Shown: one piece after another, positions 27,383-38,345 of the stretch
How the letters are laid out: every line of letters begins with the position of its first letter
Numbering within the stretch: the first letter of the stretch is position 1
Assembly: GCF_003688285.1 (NCBI RefSeq)
Contig: NZ_RCNT01000001.1
Location: forward strand, 831,573 to 895,572
Length of the DNA: 64,000 nt
Direction of reading: 5' to 3'
Source of the DNA: Rhodophyticola porphyridii
GTDB lineage: Bacteria > Pseudomonadota > Alphaproteobacteria > Rhodobacterales > Rhodobacteraceae
Program-made: the position numbers and the translations under genes
Notes under the pieces: generated by a model
What the model saw: only the letters and a program-made list of their open reading frames with translations
Database searches by the model: none
Told to the model about the DNA's origin: nothing

Positions 27383-28485
27383 CCCGCGGCCTCGGTCAGC
27401 GCGTCGGGCAGAGCAGCTTCGAAAAGCGTCAGATCGGCGTCGATTCCGCATGAGACGCGGATGCAGCGATCCTGCGGCGGCGTGAAGGGCATGCGTACGA
27501 AAATTCCCCGTTTGCTCAGCGCGGCGACAACGGCGCGGGCGAAATCCCCGTCCCGTCCGCAGTCTATGGTGACGAAATTCGTGGCCGATGGCAGCGGTGT
27601 CAGCCCGGTTTCGCGGGCGATCCGGCCAATCCGCTCGCGGGAGGCGGCGATGCGCTCAAGCGTGGCGTTCAGATGGTCCTGATCGTTCAGCGCGGCAAGG
27701 GCCGCGGCCTGCGCCAGCCGCCCCAAGCCGAAATGGTTGCGGATCTTGTTGAAGCTCGCGATGAGGTCGGCATGGGCCATCGCATAGCCGACCCGCAGGC
27801 CCGCCAGACCGTAGGCCTTGGAGAAGGTCCGAAATCGGATCACGCGGCGGTCCGCCATGTCCAGCGCCGGGGCCGTGCCGGGCGGCGCCATATCGACATA
27901 GGCCTCGTCCAGCGCCAGAAGGCAGCCTTCGGGAACCGCCTCGACCATCGCCTGCACGGAGGCCGCCCCGTGCCAGCTTCCCATCGGATTGTCGGGATTG
28001 GCGAGGTAGATCAGTTTCGCGCGCGCCTCTTCCGCGCGGGTGATCAGCGCTTCGGGGTGTTCATGGTCGCCCTGATAAGGCACCTGATGCAACGCGCCGC
28101 CGAAGCCCGCCACATGATAGTTGAAGGTCGGATAGGCGCCGGCGGAGGTCACTACCGCGTCGCCAGGCTCCACCAGCATCCGGGCGAGATACCCCAAAAG
28201 CCCGTCAATCCCTTCGCCAACAACGATATTTTCCGGCCGCACGCCATGATGGTCAGCCAGTGCCCGGCGGAGATCGAACACTTCTGGATCGCCATACATC
28301 CAGGCTTCGGCGCCCGCATTGGCAATCGCCTTTAGCACATTCGGCGATGGGCCGAAGACGCTTTCATTGGCCCCCAGTCGTGCGACGAAGGCCGCGCCAT
28401 TGGCGCGTTCCTGAGTTTCGGGGCCGACAAACGGCACGGAGGCGGGAAGGCTGTCCATCAGCCTTGTGTAGCGGGGTCCGGTCAT
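27379..28485 (-). CDS. PLP-dependent class I/II aminotransferase (HisC-like)
   Basis: A 368-residue fold-type I aminotransferase related to histidinol-phosphate aminotransferase. Family stretches are GANESVFGPSPNVLKAI, YGDPEVFDLRRALADHHGV, ANPDNPMGSWH, LALDEAYVDM and the PLP-lysine motif FRTFSKAYGLAGLRVGYA. The ATG at 28485 (MTGPRYTRLMDSLPASVPFVGPE) was chosen by family length; no strong RBS is seen, and the ATG nine codons later is possible. No his genes are nearby, so a role other than histidine synthesis is likely. Confidence 0.82.
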   Translation of the reverse strand: MTGPRYTRLMDSLPASVPFVGPETQERANGAAFVARLGANESVFGPSPNVLKAIANAGAEAWMYGDPEVFDLRRALADHHGVRPENIVVGEGIDGLLGYLARMLVEPGDAVVTSAGAYPTFNYHVAGFGGALHQVPYQGDHEHPEALITRAEEARAKLIYLANPDNPMGSWHGAASVQAMVEAVPEGCLLALDEAYVDMAPPGTAPALDMADRRVIRFRTFSKAYGLAGLRVGYAMAHADLIASFNKIRNHFGLGRLAQAAALAALNDQDHLNATLERIAASRERIGRIARETGLTPLPSATNFVTIDCGRDGDFARAVVAALSKRGIFVRMPFTPPQDRCIRVSCGIDADLTLFEAALPDALTEAAG

Positions 28486-28691
28486 GGGCTGCAGGAAAAG
28501 CCGAAAGCGGGGCGTGGCGCAAGAGGTGTTCCGGGCCATTCGCTGTCACGGCCGCGCCCGGCAGCCGTCGGCCTTCATGCAGGATGTCTACCCATTCCGG
28601 GTTCGATGAAGCCTTGCCCTCGACGGCCCGGCCGAGTGCCGGAGGTGGACAGGTTGCAGAAAAATGCGCGCATCGCAGTCGCCGTCACCCT

Positions 28692-29045
28692 TCAGTTGCC
28701 ATCTTCCGTCAGGTACCGGGCATTGACCCAACCGATCTGGCGGCCGTTCCAGCCGACCAGACACCACCGCGACTGGCCGGCGCCCCACGCGGATTGCTGC
28801 GCCTCGCTCAGCGCGAAGAACTGCTCCCGCGTTATGGTGGGGACACAGACCACCTGAACCAGCGCGCGGGCTTCATGGGGCAGTGTCTCCAGCACCTGAT
28901 AGCCGATACCGGGGCCGGCGCGCGCGTTCAGAACATCGTTTGCGGAGACACCGCTGACCCGCCACCCGTCGGGCCCGTCGGCCTCCGCAACCACGGGGGA
29001 GGCGAGGGTCGATATAGCGGCCAGAGCCAGAAAAAAGCGTGTCAA
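28692..29045 (-). CDS. Exported SH3-domain protein
   Basis: A short exported protein. A signal peptide (RFFLALAAISTLASPVVAEAD) is followed by a bacterial SH3 (type 3) domain (VLNARAGPGIGYQVLETLP) and a C-terminal GWNGRQIGWVNARYL. A TTG at 29045 preceded by GAGGA gives 117 residues with a normal signal sequence. An ATG further upstream would add about 25 hydrophilic residues before it and is less likely. The role is probably at the cell wall or periplasm. Confidence 0.7.
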   Translation of the reverse strand: MTRFFLALAAISTLASPVVAEADGPDGWRVSGVSANDVLNARAGPGIGYQVLETLPHEARALVQVVCVPTITREQFFALSEAQQSAWGAGQSRWCLVGWNGRQIGWVNARYLTEDGN

Positions 29046-29143
29046 CGGGGAAATCCTCGGCTGGTCCTTGTGATCAACGATGCCGGGGCCCAAGCGGAGG
29101 GCGCAATGGCGGACATCCACGGTCCCGTCTCGCGCCGCGCCAC

Positions 29144-32100
29144 TCAGCCGATCTCCTCAAGCCGGGCCAGCGCGTCCCTGATTTTGCCCTCTTCCTCTTC
29201 GCGCGCGGCAAGATTGTTGCGGGTTTCCTCGACCACCTCCGCCGGGGCGCTTTCGGCGAATTTCGGGTTGCCGAGGCGTCCGCGCAACCCGCCCAACTCC
29301 TTGGCCAGCTTGCCAAGGAGCTTTTCCAGCCGGGCCTTTTCTTCTTCCACGTCGATGATATCGGCAATCGGCAGGCCGAAGACACCGCCCTCCACCGCGA
29401 CGGTCACCGCCCCCTTGGGCAGGGCGTCGACAACGGTCAGGCTGTCGACCCGGGCAATCCGCTGGATGATCGCGGCGTTCCGATCCCATGCGGCCTGCCC
29501 CCCGGCATCCAGTTCCGCCTGCAGCAGTGGGACTTTCATCCCGGCGGGCACATGCATCTGCGCCCGGACCGAACGGATTTCGTCGATCAATCCGATGACC
29601 CATGTGATTTCGGCGTCGGCCTCCGCATCGACCAGCTCTTCGCCATAAGCGGGCCAGTCGGCATGGATCAGCATCTTGTCGCGCGTGGCGATCTGGCCCC
29701 AAAGCTCTTCGGTGATGAACGGCATGACCGGATGCAGAAGGATCAGGCACTGGTCGATGACCCAGGCCATGGTGGCGCGGGTTTCGGCAATCACGGTGTC
29801 ATCGCCACTGGCGAACAGCGGCTTGGCGAATTCCAGATACCAGTCGCAGACCTTGCCCCATGTGGTGGCGTAAAGCCCGCCCGCCGCATCGTTGAAGCGA
29901 TAGGCCGCCAGCGCCTCGTCATGGGCGACGCGGGCGCGCGCGATCTCTCCCACGATCCATTTGTTGACCGTCTGCGTCACCGCGCCGGGGTCGAAACCGG
30001 CGACCGGTTTGCAGTCGTTCATTTCTGCGAACCGTGCGGCGTTCCAGAGCTTGGTGCCGAAATTGCGGTAGCCAGCCACGCGCTCATCCGAAAGCTTCAC
30101 ATCGCGCCCCATGGCGGCCATGGAGGCCATGGTGAACCGCAGCGCATCGGCTCCGTATTTGTCGATCAGGTCCAGCGGATCGAGGACGTTGCCGATTGAT
30201 TTCGACATTTTCCGTCCCTTCTCGTCCCGGACGAGCGCGTGGACATAGACATCCCGGAACGGGACTTCGCCCACCACCGCAAGCTGCATCATCATCATCC
30301 GGGCGACCCAGAAGAAGATGATGTCGAAACCCGAGATAAGGACGGAGGTCGGAAAATAGCGCTCCAGTTCAGGGGTTTGCTCCGGCCAGCCAAGCGTGCC
30401 GATGGGCCAGAGACCCGACGAGAACCAGGTGTCCAGCACGTCAGGGTCGCGCCAGACCGGGTAGAGGAGCCTGGTGGGATCCTGATCCACCGTATAGGTC
30501 GCAAGGCTTTCCGCCAGCATCTGTGCGGCGGCGGAGCGATCCGGGGCCTCCACAACCCGTGCATGGTTCAGCGGTGCCGGAAGGGCGGCAATCACATCGC
30601 CGAACTGGCCCGTGACGCCATCGAAATCCATGGCGGCGTGGTGCCGTTCAGTGCCTTTGAGCAGCGTCTGCGCGTCTAGCAGGCGAAACATCTCGACCTG
30701 ATCAAGCGCATTGTCGCCTTCGTCATCTACGAAACCACCGGCGCCAAGATCGAAGCCATACCAGACCGGGATCTGATGCCCCCACCACAATTGCCGCGAG
30801 ATGGTCCAGGGCTGGATGTTTTCCAGCCAGTTGAAATAGACCTTCCGGTGCTGCTCGGGCATGATATTCGTGCGCCCGTCCCGGACCGCCTCCAGCGCCG
30901 GTTCGACGATTTTCGCAGTGTCCACGAACCACTGGTCGGTCAGGAACGGCTCCACCGAAACCTTGGAGCGGTCGCCATGGGGAACCATGTGCCGGTCCGC
31001 ATCGATCCCGTCTAGCCAGCCGTTGTCTTCGGCCCAGGTGACAATAGCATCCCGCGCCTCGTAGCGGTCGGCCCCGTCCAGCCGTTCAATGGCCGCGGCG
31101 ATCATGTCCTCTGGGCAGCCCTCGGCGAAATCCCCATTGCCGCGCAGCGCCATCGAGGCCCTTGTGTCCATCACGTTGATCACGCGCAGGCCGGTGCGTT
31201 GGCCCACATCCCAGTCGTTGAAATCATGGGCTGGGGTGATCTTCACCGCGCCGGTGCCCTTTTCGGGGTCCGCGTAGCTGTCGGCCACGATGGGCACACG
31301 CCGCCCGGTGATCGGCAGGATCACGTGTTTGCCGACCAGATGCGCGTAGCGCCGGTCGTCGGGATGAACCGCGACGCCGGTATCGCCAAGCATGGTCTCG
31401 GGGCGCGTGGTGGCGACGGTCAGATAATCGCGTGTTTCGGTGTCCGTGACATTGCCGTCCTCGTCGAACTCGATCGGGTGCTCGTAAGTTTCGCCATCCT
31501 CCAGCGGATAGCGGAGCCGCCACATATACCCGTCCTTCTCGATCTGTTCGACTTCCAGATCGGAAATCGCCGTCTCGAAATGCGGATCCCAGTTCACCAG
31601 CCGCTTGCCGCGATAGATGTAGCCCTTGTTGTACATCTCCACGAAAACGCGGATCACCGCGTCGTGGAAATTGCCCTCCTGGCCCTCGGGGGCATTGGGC
31701 GCGCCCGACATGGTGAAGGCGTTGCGCGACCAGTCGCAGGACGCGCCCAGACGCTTGAGCTGAGTGATGATGGTGTCACCGCTTTCGGTCTTCCATTCCC
31801 AGACCTTTTTCAGGAAGTCCTCACGACCCATATCGCGGCGGCTTGCGTTGCCCTCAGTCGCCAGTTTGCGCTCGACCACCATTTGCGTGGCGATGCCTGC
31901 ATGGTCCTGCCCCGGTTGCCAGAGCGTGTCGAAGCCGCGCATCCGGTGCCAGCGGGTCAGGATATCCTGCAATGTGTTGTTGAAGGCGTGGCCCACATGC
32001 AGCGAGCCGGTCACGTTCGGCGGCGGGATCATGATGCAGAAGGTTTCATCCCGCGACGCATTGGCGCCTGCCTTGAAACAGCCCTTCCGTTCCCAGTCCT

Positions 32101-32146
32101 CGTAGATCCGCGCCTCGGCCCGGCTCGCGTCGAAGGTCTTTTCCAT
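29144..32146 (-). CDS. valS: Valyl-tRNA synthetase
   Basis: A class I synthetase of 1000 residues. The HIGH-type motif reads HVGH at residues 50-53 ([16 protein letters not shown]), and KMSKS is at about residue 646 ([24 protein letters not shown]). The C-terminal coiled-coil arm is visible in [26 protein letters not shown]. It is an essential single gene. The long open frame on the opposite strand is an antisense artefact of high GC. Confidence 0.98.
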   Translation of the reverse strand: MEKTFDASRAEARIYEDWERKGCFKAGANASRDETFCIMIPPPNVTGSLHVGHAFNNTLQDILTRWHRMRGFDTLWQPGQDHAGIATQMVVERKLATEGNASRRDMGREDFLKKVWEWKTESGDTIITQLKRLGASCDWSRNAFTMSGAPNAPEGQEGNFHDAVIRVFVEMYNKGYIYRGKRLVNWDPHFETAISDLEVEQIEKDGYMWRLRYPLEDGETYEHPIEFDEDGNVTDTETRDYLTVATTRPETMLGDTGVAVHPDDRRYAHLVGKHVILPITGRRVPIVADSYADPEKGTGAVKITPAHDFNDWDVGQRTGLRVINVMDTRASMALRGNGDFAEGCPEDMIAAAIERLDGADRYEARDAIVTWAEDNGWLDGIDADRHMVPHGDRSKVSVEPFLTDQWFVDTAKIVEPALEAVRDGRTNIMPEQHRKVYFNWLENIQPWTISRQLWWGHQIPVWYGFDLGAGGFVDDEGDNALDQVEMFRLLDAQTLLKGTERHHAAMDFDGVTGQFGDVIAALPAPLNHARVVEAPDRSAAAQMLAESLATYTVDQDPTRLLYPVWRDPDVLDTWFSSGLWPIGTLGWPEQTPELERYFPTSVLISGFDIIFFWVARMMMMQLAVVGEVPFRDVYVHALVRDEKGRKMSKSIGNVLDPLDLIDKYGADALRFTMASMAAMGRDVKLSDERVAGYRNFGTKLWNAARFAEMNDCKPVAGFDPGAVTQTVNKWIVGEIARARVAHDEALAAYRFNDAAGGLYATTWGKVCDWYLEFAKPLFASGDDTVIAETRATMAWVIDQCLILLHPVMPFITEELWGQIATRDKMLIHADWPAYGEELVDAEADAEITWVIGLIDEIRSVRAQMHVPAGMKVPLLQAELDAGGQAAWDRNAAIIQRIARVDSLTVVDALPKGAVTVAVEGGVFGLPIADIIDVEEEKARLEKLLGKLAKELGGLRGRLGNPKFAESAPAEVVEETRNNLAAREEEEGKIRDALARLEEIG

Positions 32147-32299
32147 CGCCCTTTACCCTTGGGGTTTTTGTCCGTCGGAGGACCATCTAACGAACGGCGC
32201 GGGAAAGGCCAAGCCTCGATGGAGACGCAGGCCCTCTGGACACTGGCGCACGGGTCGCTAATCTCAAGGCCGAAGCAGAATGCTGCGAGGACACACCCC

Positions 32300-34600
32300 A
32301 TGACGAAATTCGGAACCAGCCAGCCGGTCACCCGGTTGGAGGACACCCGCCTGCTGACCGGCCACGGGCGGTATATCGACGATGTGGCCCCGAAGGATGC
32401 GCTGTTCGGCCATGTGCTGCGCAGCCCCGTCGCGCATGGAGAGATCACGGCCCTCGATCTGACCGGGGCGCGGGACGCTCCGGGCGTGCATCTGGTGCTG
32501 AGCGCCGCCGATCTGTCGGAGGCCGGCCTGGCAAACGCGATGAAGTTCTCGACGGTGAAAAACCGGGATGGCTCGGATGGCGCGGCCCCGGTGCGGCCCA
32601 TTCTGGCCGAGGGTCGGGTGCGGTTCGTCGGCGAGCCCGTCGCCTTCATCGTGGCCGACAGCGTGGCCGCGGCGAAAGATGCCGCCGAACTGATCGTGTT
32701 CGATTTCGAGGAGCTGGAGCCGCATATGGAGCTTCGCCCCGGCGGCCCCGAGCTGCATCCCGAAGCGCCCGACAACATGGCCTATGACTGGGCGCTTGGC
32801 GACGAGGATGCGACGGAGGCGGCGCTGGCGGCATCGGCGCATCGCGTCCGGTTCGAGATCGAGGACAACCGGATCATCGTGAACTCGCTCGAGCCGCGCG
32901 GCTGTTATGCGGAGACGGATGGCGACAGGCTGCATCTGGCGGTGAACGGGCAGGGTGTCTGGGGCACCAAGGCGGCGCTGGCCAAATGGTTCGGGCTAGA
33001 GGCCGGTAACGTGCGCGTGACCACGCCGGATGTGGGCGGCGGGTTTGGCATGAAGGGCATGGATTACCCCGAAAGCTTCATGGTCGCCCATGCCGCGCGC
33101 GTACTGGGGCGCCCGGTGCGCTGGATGTCCGAACGGACCGAGGCGATGCTGAGCGACAATGCCGGCCGGGATCTGGTTTGCGTGGCCGAGCTTGGCTTCG
33201 ATGCCGATTACAGGATGACGGCCTACCGGATGACCTCGCTGTCGAACCTGGGCGCCTATAACTCCCAGTTCGCGCAGCCGATCCAGAGCCAGCTGTTTTC
33301 CCGCGTACTGACCGGGGTTTACGATGTTCAGGACGTGTTTATGAACAATCGGGGCGTTTACACCAACACGACCCAGGTGGATGCCTATCGCGGCGCCGGC
33401 CGTCCGGAGGCGATCTACACGCTGGAGCGCGCGATGGATTATGCCGCCCGCGAGCTAGGGGTCGATCCGCTGGAACTGCGCCGCAAAAGCTTCATTCAGC
33501 CGGATCAGTTCCCCTACAAGACCGCCGTGGGCGAGCTTTACGACGTGGGGGAGTTCGACCGCCTGCTGAAGCGGGCCGAGCGGGAAGCGGATGTGGCCGG
33601 GTTTGCCGCGCGCAAATCCGCCGCGGAACGCGCCGGCAGGCTGCGCGGCCTCGGGATCTGCTATTACATCGAAAGCATTCTGGGCGATCCGAGCGAGACC
33701 GCCAGGATCGAGCTGACACAGTCGGGCGCGCGGGTCTATGTGGGCACCCAATCCAACGGGCAGGGCCACGAAACCGTCTATGCCCAGTTCGTGCATGACC
33801 AGACCGGCCTGCCGATCGAGGCGATCGAGATCGTGCAGGGCGACAGCGACCTCATCGCCCATGGCGGCGGCACCGGCGGCAGCCGGTCGGTCACCACGCA
33901 GGGCACCGCGCTGCGCGTGACGGGGCGGGCGCTGATCGCGGGGCTGGTGCCCTTCGTCGAGGCCATGCTGGACGCAAATGACGTGTCCTTCGATGCGGCG
34001 GAGGGGGTGTTCCGCACGCCGGGTTCGAACACGGTCGTCACCCTTCTGGAAGCGGCGGAAGCGGCGCGAGCCGATGGCCAGGCGGCGCTTTGCGTGGCGG
34101 AGGAGACCGGCAAGCTCCCCGGCCGTTCCTATCCGAACGGATGCCATATCGCCGAGGTGGAGATCGACCGCGACACCGGCGTGACAGAGGTCGTGCGCTA
34201 CACGGTCGTCGACGATTTCGGAAACCTGATGAACCCGATGCTGGCCGAAGGGCAGGTCCATGGCGGCGTGGCGCAGGGGATCGGTCAGGCGATCACCGAA
34301 CATGTGGTCTATGACGAAACCGGCCAGCTGCTGACCGCGACCTTCATGGATTACGGGATGCCGCGCGCCGATAACATGCCCTTCGTGGCATTTCATGCGG
34401 AGCCTGTGCCCTCCACCGCCAACGAGCTTGGCATGAAAGGCTGCGGGGAGGCGGGAACCGTCGGGGCGCTGGCCGCCGTTGCCAACGCGGTTCAGGATGC
34501 GCTCTGGCCCCTCGGCATCCGGCGCGTGGACATGCCGTTCACACCGGCGCGTGTCTGGGCGATGCTGCAAGAAGGGGAAAGGGGCATTGCTGCGGAATAG
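32300..34600 (+). CDS. Form II CO-dehydrogenase-like (xanthine oxidase family) large subunit, orphan
   Basis: A molybdenum-cofactor-binding large subunit of 766 residues. The active-site loop is AYRGAGR at residues 362-368, the form II signature; form I CoxL has AYRCSFR. The catalytic glutamate is E717 in GMKGCGEAGTVGA. MoCo-binding stretches include GGGFGMKGMDYPE and QGHETVYAQF. The open frame extends over 1 kb upstream across valS on the other strand; the ATG at 32300 fits the family. No small Fe-S or medium FAD subunit gene is adjacent, so partner subunits must come from elsewhere. The substrate is unknown and CO oxidation is unlikely for this form. Confidence 0.87.
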   Translation: MTKFGTSQPVTRLEDTRLLTGHGRYIDDVAPKDALFGHVLRSPVAHGEITALDLTGARDAPGVHLVLSAADLSEAGLANAMKFSTVKNRDGSDGAAPVRPILAEGRVRFVGEPVAFIVADSVAAAKDAAELIVFDFEELEPHMELRPGGPELHPEAPDNMAYDWALGDEDATEAALAASAHRVRFEIEDNRIIVNSLEPRGCYAETDGDRLHLAVNGQGVWGTKAALAKWFGLEAGNVRVTTPDVGGGFGMKGMDYPESFMVAHAARVLGRPVRWMSERTEAMLSDNAGRDLVCVAELGFDADYRMTAYRMTSLSNLGAYNSQFAQPIQSQLFSRVLTGVYDVQDVFMNNRGVYTNTTQVDAYRGAGRPEAIYTLERAMDYAARELGVDPLELRRKSFIQPDQFPYKTAVGELYDVGEFDRLLKRAEREADVAGFAARKSAAERAGRLRGLGICYYIESILGDPSETARIELTQSGARVYVGTQSNGQGHETVYAQFVHDQTGLPIEAIEIVQGDSDLIAHGGGTGGSRSVTTQGTALRVTGRALIAGLVPFVEAMLDANDVSFDAAEGVFRTPGSNTVVTLLEAAEAARADGQAALCVAEETGKLPGRSYPNGCHIAEVEIDRDTGVTEVVRYTVVDDFGNLMNPMLAEGQVHGGVAQGIGQAITEHVVYDETGQLLTATFMDYGMPRADNMPFVAFHAEPVPSTANELGMKGCGEAGTVGALAAVANAVQDALWPLGIRRVDMPFTPARVWAMLQEGERGIAAE

Positions 34601-35654
34601 CCGCCTCTGGACCCGATGGAAGGGCTTTCGAAACGCGCCGCCGCCGATCCGGCTGGCCCATGTGCCCGCGCCCCGCTGCCATGTGGTGCTGCTCGATGGC
34701 ACGATGTCGAGCCTCAGGCGCGGATGGGAGACCAATATCGGGCTGACCTACCGGCTGCTTTCCGAACTGGGCCCGTCCTCGAATGTGACGCTCTATTACG
34801 AACCGGGGATCCAGTGGCGCGGCTATCGTCGCGCGGTGGAGGTACTGGCGGGCGTCGGCATCGATCGGCAGATCAAGCGCGCTTATCTCTTTCTGGCCCG
34901 CAACTATCGCCCCGGTGACCGGATCGTTCTGATGGGGTTTTCCCGCGGGGCCTATGCCGTGCGGTCGCTTGCCGGACTGATCGACAGGATGGGCCTGTTG
35001 CGCGCCGCACAGGTGGAGGAGGAGACGCTCGCCCGGGTCTATGAGCATTACCGGTCCGACCCGGACGGGCCCCGCGCTGCGGCGCTCCGGGCGGCGCTGT
35101 GCCACCCGCAGGTTCCGATCGCGTTTCTGGGGGTCTACGATACGGTGCGCGCGCTTGGGTTGAGATGGCCGCTGGTCTGGCGATTCATGCGACAGGCTCA
35201 CCCGTACCATTCCGATGCGCTCGGTCCCTCGACCCTGCAGGCGCGCCACGCGCTGGCGATGGATGAAACCCGTGATGTCTATGCGCCGGTTCTGTGGACT
35301 GTTCCCGAGGCGCGCGCAGGGCAGGTTCAACAGATGTGGTTCCGGGGCGCCCATGGCGATATCGGCGGGCAACTGGGCGGCTGGCGGGCCGCGCGGCCGC
35401 TGGCAAACATCCCGCTGGTCTGGATGCTGGGGGAGGCCGAGGCCGCAGGCCTGCCACTGCCGGAACATTGGCGGATGCGGTACATCACCGATGTGTCGGC
35501 GCCGTCGGTCGGGACGACATCGGGGTGGGGCAAGATGTTCCTGTCCCGGCACCGCCGGGTGATCGGGCACGATCCGTCCGAGCGGATACACCCGACCGCA
35601 CGCGCCGCGGCGGTGGCGGCGGGCCGGGTGCTGCCCCCGGTGGGCGTAACCTGA
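34587..35654 (+). CDS. DUF2235 alpha/beta-hydrolase-like protein
   Basis: A 355-residue protein of the DUF2235 family, with an alpha/beta-hydrolase nucleophile elbow GFSRGAYAVRSLAGLI and stretches LDGTMSSLRRGWETNI, GVYDTVRALG and WFRGAHGDIGGQ. The start is a TTG 14 bases inside the end of the molybdenum-hydroxylase gene, with GGGGAAAGGGG just upstream, implying translational coupling. Family members include lipase-type type VI effectors, but no secretion genes are nearby here. The function is unknown. Confidence 0.82.
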   Translation: MLRNSRLWTRWKGFRNAPPPIRLAHVPAPRCHVVLLDGTMSSLRRGWETNIGLTYRLLSELGPSSNVTLYYEPGIQWRGYRRAVEVLAGVGIDRQIKRAYLFLARNYRPGDRIVLMGFSRGAYAVRSLAGLIDRMGLLRAAQVEEETLARVYEHYRSDPDGPRAAALRAALCHPQVPIAFLGVYDTVRALGLRWPLVWRFMRQAHPYHSDALGPSTLQARHALAMDETRDVYAPVLWTVPEARAGQVQQMWFRGAHGDIGGQLGGWRAARPLANIPLVWMLGEAEAAGLPLPEHWRMRYITDVSAPSVGTTSGWGKMFLSRHRRVIGHDPSERIHPTARAAAVAAGRVLPPVGVT

Positions 35655-35731
35655 CAGTATCCGTGGGCATGTCGCTTGGCCTGCACCGCGGCATCGCATA
35701 TGCGAAGGTGCGTGAGAAAGACCGGGGCGGG

Positions 35732-38143
35732 TCACTTTCTCCGGCTGGCGCGCAATGTGGGGTCGGCATGGCGGGGATCTTCGGGCCATGGATGCTTGGG
35801 GTAACGGGCGCGCATCTCCTTTCGAACCTCCGCGTAGGAGCCGTCCCAGAAACCCGGCAGATCCGTCGTGATCTGGATCGGACGGTTCGCGGGCGACAGA
35901 AGGGTTAGCTTGAGCGGAAGCCGGTCGGGACCGATCCGGGGATGTTCGGTGGTGCCGAACACCTCCTGCAGGCGCAGCGCGATCTCCGGCGTCCCTGTGC
36001 TGTAATCGATCGGCGCGGCCCGGCCGAGCGGCGTTTTCCAGGCCATCGGTGCAAGCTCCTCAAGCCGTTGCCGACGCTCCCATCCAAGATCGGCCTTCAG
36101 CGCCTCGGCCACATTGAAACGGCTGAGATCCCCGGCGGATTTCAGGCCCGACAGATAGGGCGCGGCCCATCGGTCCAGACTGTCCAGAAGCGCCGCCTCA
36201 GACATGTCGGCCAGCCCCGCAAACCCGATGCGCGCCCGCAGGAGCGTTGCCTCCTTGCTCCAGTTCAGCGCGCCCAGACCCAGGTCGCGGATGCCCGCGA
36301 CAAGCGCCTTGGCCACCGCCTCCGCCGGGGCGTCGGGCCAGATCCGGTCATCCAGGATCAGAGCGCCGAGGCGCTCCTGCCTGCGGGCCATGACCCGGCG
36401 ATCGCGGCGTGACCAGTCACAGGTTTCACGCCAGGCAATCCGGTCCGCGTGGAGCCTGCGAAGGGCGCTTTCGGCGATCGGGATTGCCTGCCGAATGCGG
36501 GCCTCCCTCGGGTCGCCGTCCAGATCGGTCACAACCAGAAGCCGCTGACCCGCGAGAGGATCGCCATCGGGCAACATCGCGCCCTTGCCGCCCGACAGCA
36601 GGTAGCGCGGCGCATCGCCCGTGCGGCGGAGTGCGATACGGTCCGGATAGGCCAGCGACGCCTGCTCCGCCGGGTCCAGGGCCGGACCGGATTCGAAGCG
36701 CGACAGGCGTTTGGCTTCGGTTCTGATCCGTGCCAGCGCCGCCCGGTCGGCATTGGGGCGCGCATCGCTCTGCAATGCGCGGAGGCGAAGCGCGAGATCG
36801 CTGCCCTCTCCGCGCAGCGGATCGCGTTCCGACAGAAGGGCCGCGAGCATGGCGGCGCCGTTTCCGCCGAGGGTAAGCATATGGCCAAGACGCGGGTGAA
36901 GCGGGAGCTTGGCCAGCGCCCTGCCATGTGTGGTGATGCGGTGATCCGCATCAAGCGCGCCAAGTGCGGTCAGAAGCGCCCGCGCCTCGGCCAGCGCCCC
37001 GTCGGGCGGCGGGGTCAGAAAGGCGAGGTTTTCGGCGTTGCCCCATTCGGCGAGATCGAGCGCGAGACCGGTCAGATCGGCGGCCTCGATCTCGGCGGGC
37101 GGGAAGGCGGGCAAGGCGCCTTCCGCACCTCTGGTCCAGTTGCGATAGCAGTGACCGGGTGCGGTGCGCCCCGCGCGGCCCCGGCGCTGATCGGCCTCGG
37201 CACGGGAAACCATCTCCGTCACCAGACGCGACATGCCCGACGCGGCATCGAAGCGCGCCCGGCGCGCCCGCCCGCCATCCACCACCACGGTGATATCGGC
37301 CAGCGTGAGCGAGGTTTCCGCGATGGCCGTGGCCAGAACCAGCTTGCGCCCGTGGCTTGCCGGGCGGATCGCGGCGCGCTGGTCGGTCAGGTTCATCGCG
37401 CCGTAAAGTGTATGCAGCGTGACATCGGCAGGCAGATGGGGGGTGACAAGCCCCGCGACGCGGCGGATCTCGCCCTCGCCGGGAAGAAAGGCCAGAAGAC
37501 CGCCCCGGGTTTCGCCAAGGGCGCGGCGGATCAGATCGGCCATGGTCGTCTCGAACCGCTCCCTCCGTGCGGGTGGCCTGTCGCGCCAGATCGTTTCGAC
37601 CGGATAGGCCTGCCCGGCAGAGGAAATCAGCGGTGCATTGTCGAGAAGCTGCGCGACGGGTGCGGCGTCGAGCGTCGCGGACATGACCAGGATCAGCAGA
37701 TCTTCGCGGAGCGCCTGACGCACCTCCCAGGCAAGTGCTAGGCCCAGATCTGCATTGAGCGAGCGTTCGTGGAACTCGTCGAAGATGACGGTGCCGATGT
37801 CGGGCAGATCGGGCGCGTCTTGCAGCATCCGGGTGAGGATCCCCTCGGTGACGACCTCGATCCTCGTAGCGCGGCTGACCGCGTTCTCGCCGCGTATCCG
37901 GTAGCCGATGGTCTGGCCGACCGGCTCGCCAAGGGTCTGAGCCATGCGTTCGGCGGCGGCCCGCGCGGCAAGCCGGCGCGGCTCCAGCATCAGGATCCGT
38001 CCCTTCGACACACCGGCTCGAAGCAGGGCGAGCGGCACGCCGGTGGTTTTGCCTGCGCCCGGCGGCGCTTGCAATACCGCGCGCCCCTCTGTCTCCAGAG
38101 CGTCAATAAGCTCTGGCAGGATGTCCTCGATCGGGAGCTGCAT
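35732..38143 (-). CDS. hrpB: ATP-dependent helicase HrpB
   Basis: A DEAH-type RNA helicase of 803 residues with Walker A QAPPGAGKTTGVPL, a DEFH box (FDEFHERSLNADLGLAL), SATLDAAPVA (motif III), QRRGRAGRTAPGHCYR (motif VI) and the HrpB C-terminal domain (HPWPEDP). Length is typical. It is a single gene facing meaB. Its physiological role is not well defined. Confidence 0.94.
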   Translation of the reverse strand: MQLPIEDILPELIDALETEGRAVLQAPPGAGKTTGVPLALLRAGVSKGRILMLEPRRLAARAAAERMAQTLGEPVGQTIGYRIRGENAVSRATRIEVVTEGILTRMLQDAPDLPDIGTVIFDEFHERSLNADLGLALAWEVRQALREDLLILVMSATLDAAPVAQLLDNAPLISSAGQAYPVETIWRDRPPARRERFETTMADLIRRALGETRGGLLAFLPGEGEIRRVAGLVTPHLPADVTLHTLYGAMNLTDQRAAIRPASHGRKLVLATAIAETSLTLADITVVVDGGRARRARFDAASGMSRLVTEMVSRAEADQRRGRAGRTAPGHCYRNWTRGAEGALPAFPPAEIEAADLTGLALDLAEWGNAENLAFLTPPPDGALAEARALLTALGALDADHRITTHGRALAKLPLHPRLGHMLTLGGNGAAMLAALLSERDPLRGEGSDLALRLRALQSDARPNADRAALARIRTEAKRLSRFESGPALDPAEQASLAYPDRIALRRTGDAPRYLLSGGKGAMLPDGDPLAGQRLLVVTDLDGDPREARIRQAIPIAESALRRLHADRIAWRETCDWSRRDRRVMARRQERLGALILDDRIWPDAPAEAVAKALVAGIRDLGLGALNWSKEATLLRARIGFAGLADMSEAALLDSLDRWAAPYLSGLKSAGDLSRFNVAEALKADLGWERRQRLEELAPMAWKTPLGRAAPIDYSTGTPEIALRLQEVFGTTEHPRIGPDRLPLKLTLLSPANRPIQITTDLPGFWDGSYAEVRKEMRARYPKHPWPEDPRHADPTLRASRRK

Positions 38144-38345
38144 GGTCTAGGTCTGTCTGCTTGTCCGCACCCGACCATAAAGGAAGGTCGGATCGGTCGA
38201 CGTCAACACCCCGTCTGCCGCCCGGGGGGGAGGCTCGCGGCCCACGGCGCGCGCCTGTGCCACGCCCGCACTGGACAGACCCCGACCGGAGCGGGCAAGA
38301 AGCAGGACGCATAGTCGAAACCAGGATCGGGAAGATAGATCTCCG

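Noticed and set aside
31199..32299. N-terminal extension of the CoxL-like frame over valS
   Set aside because: The extension is antisense to valS and has no domain; the family start MTKFGTSQPVTRLEDTRLLTG is at 32300.
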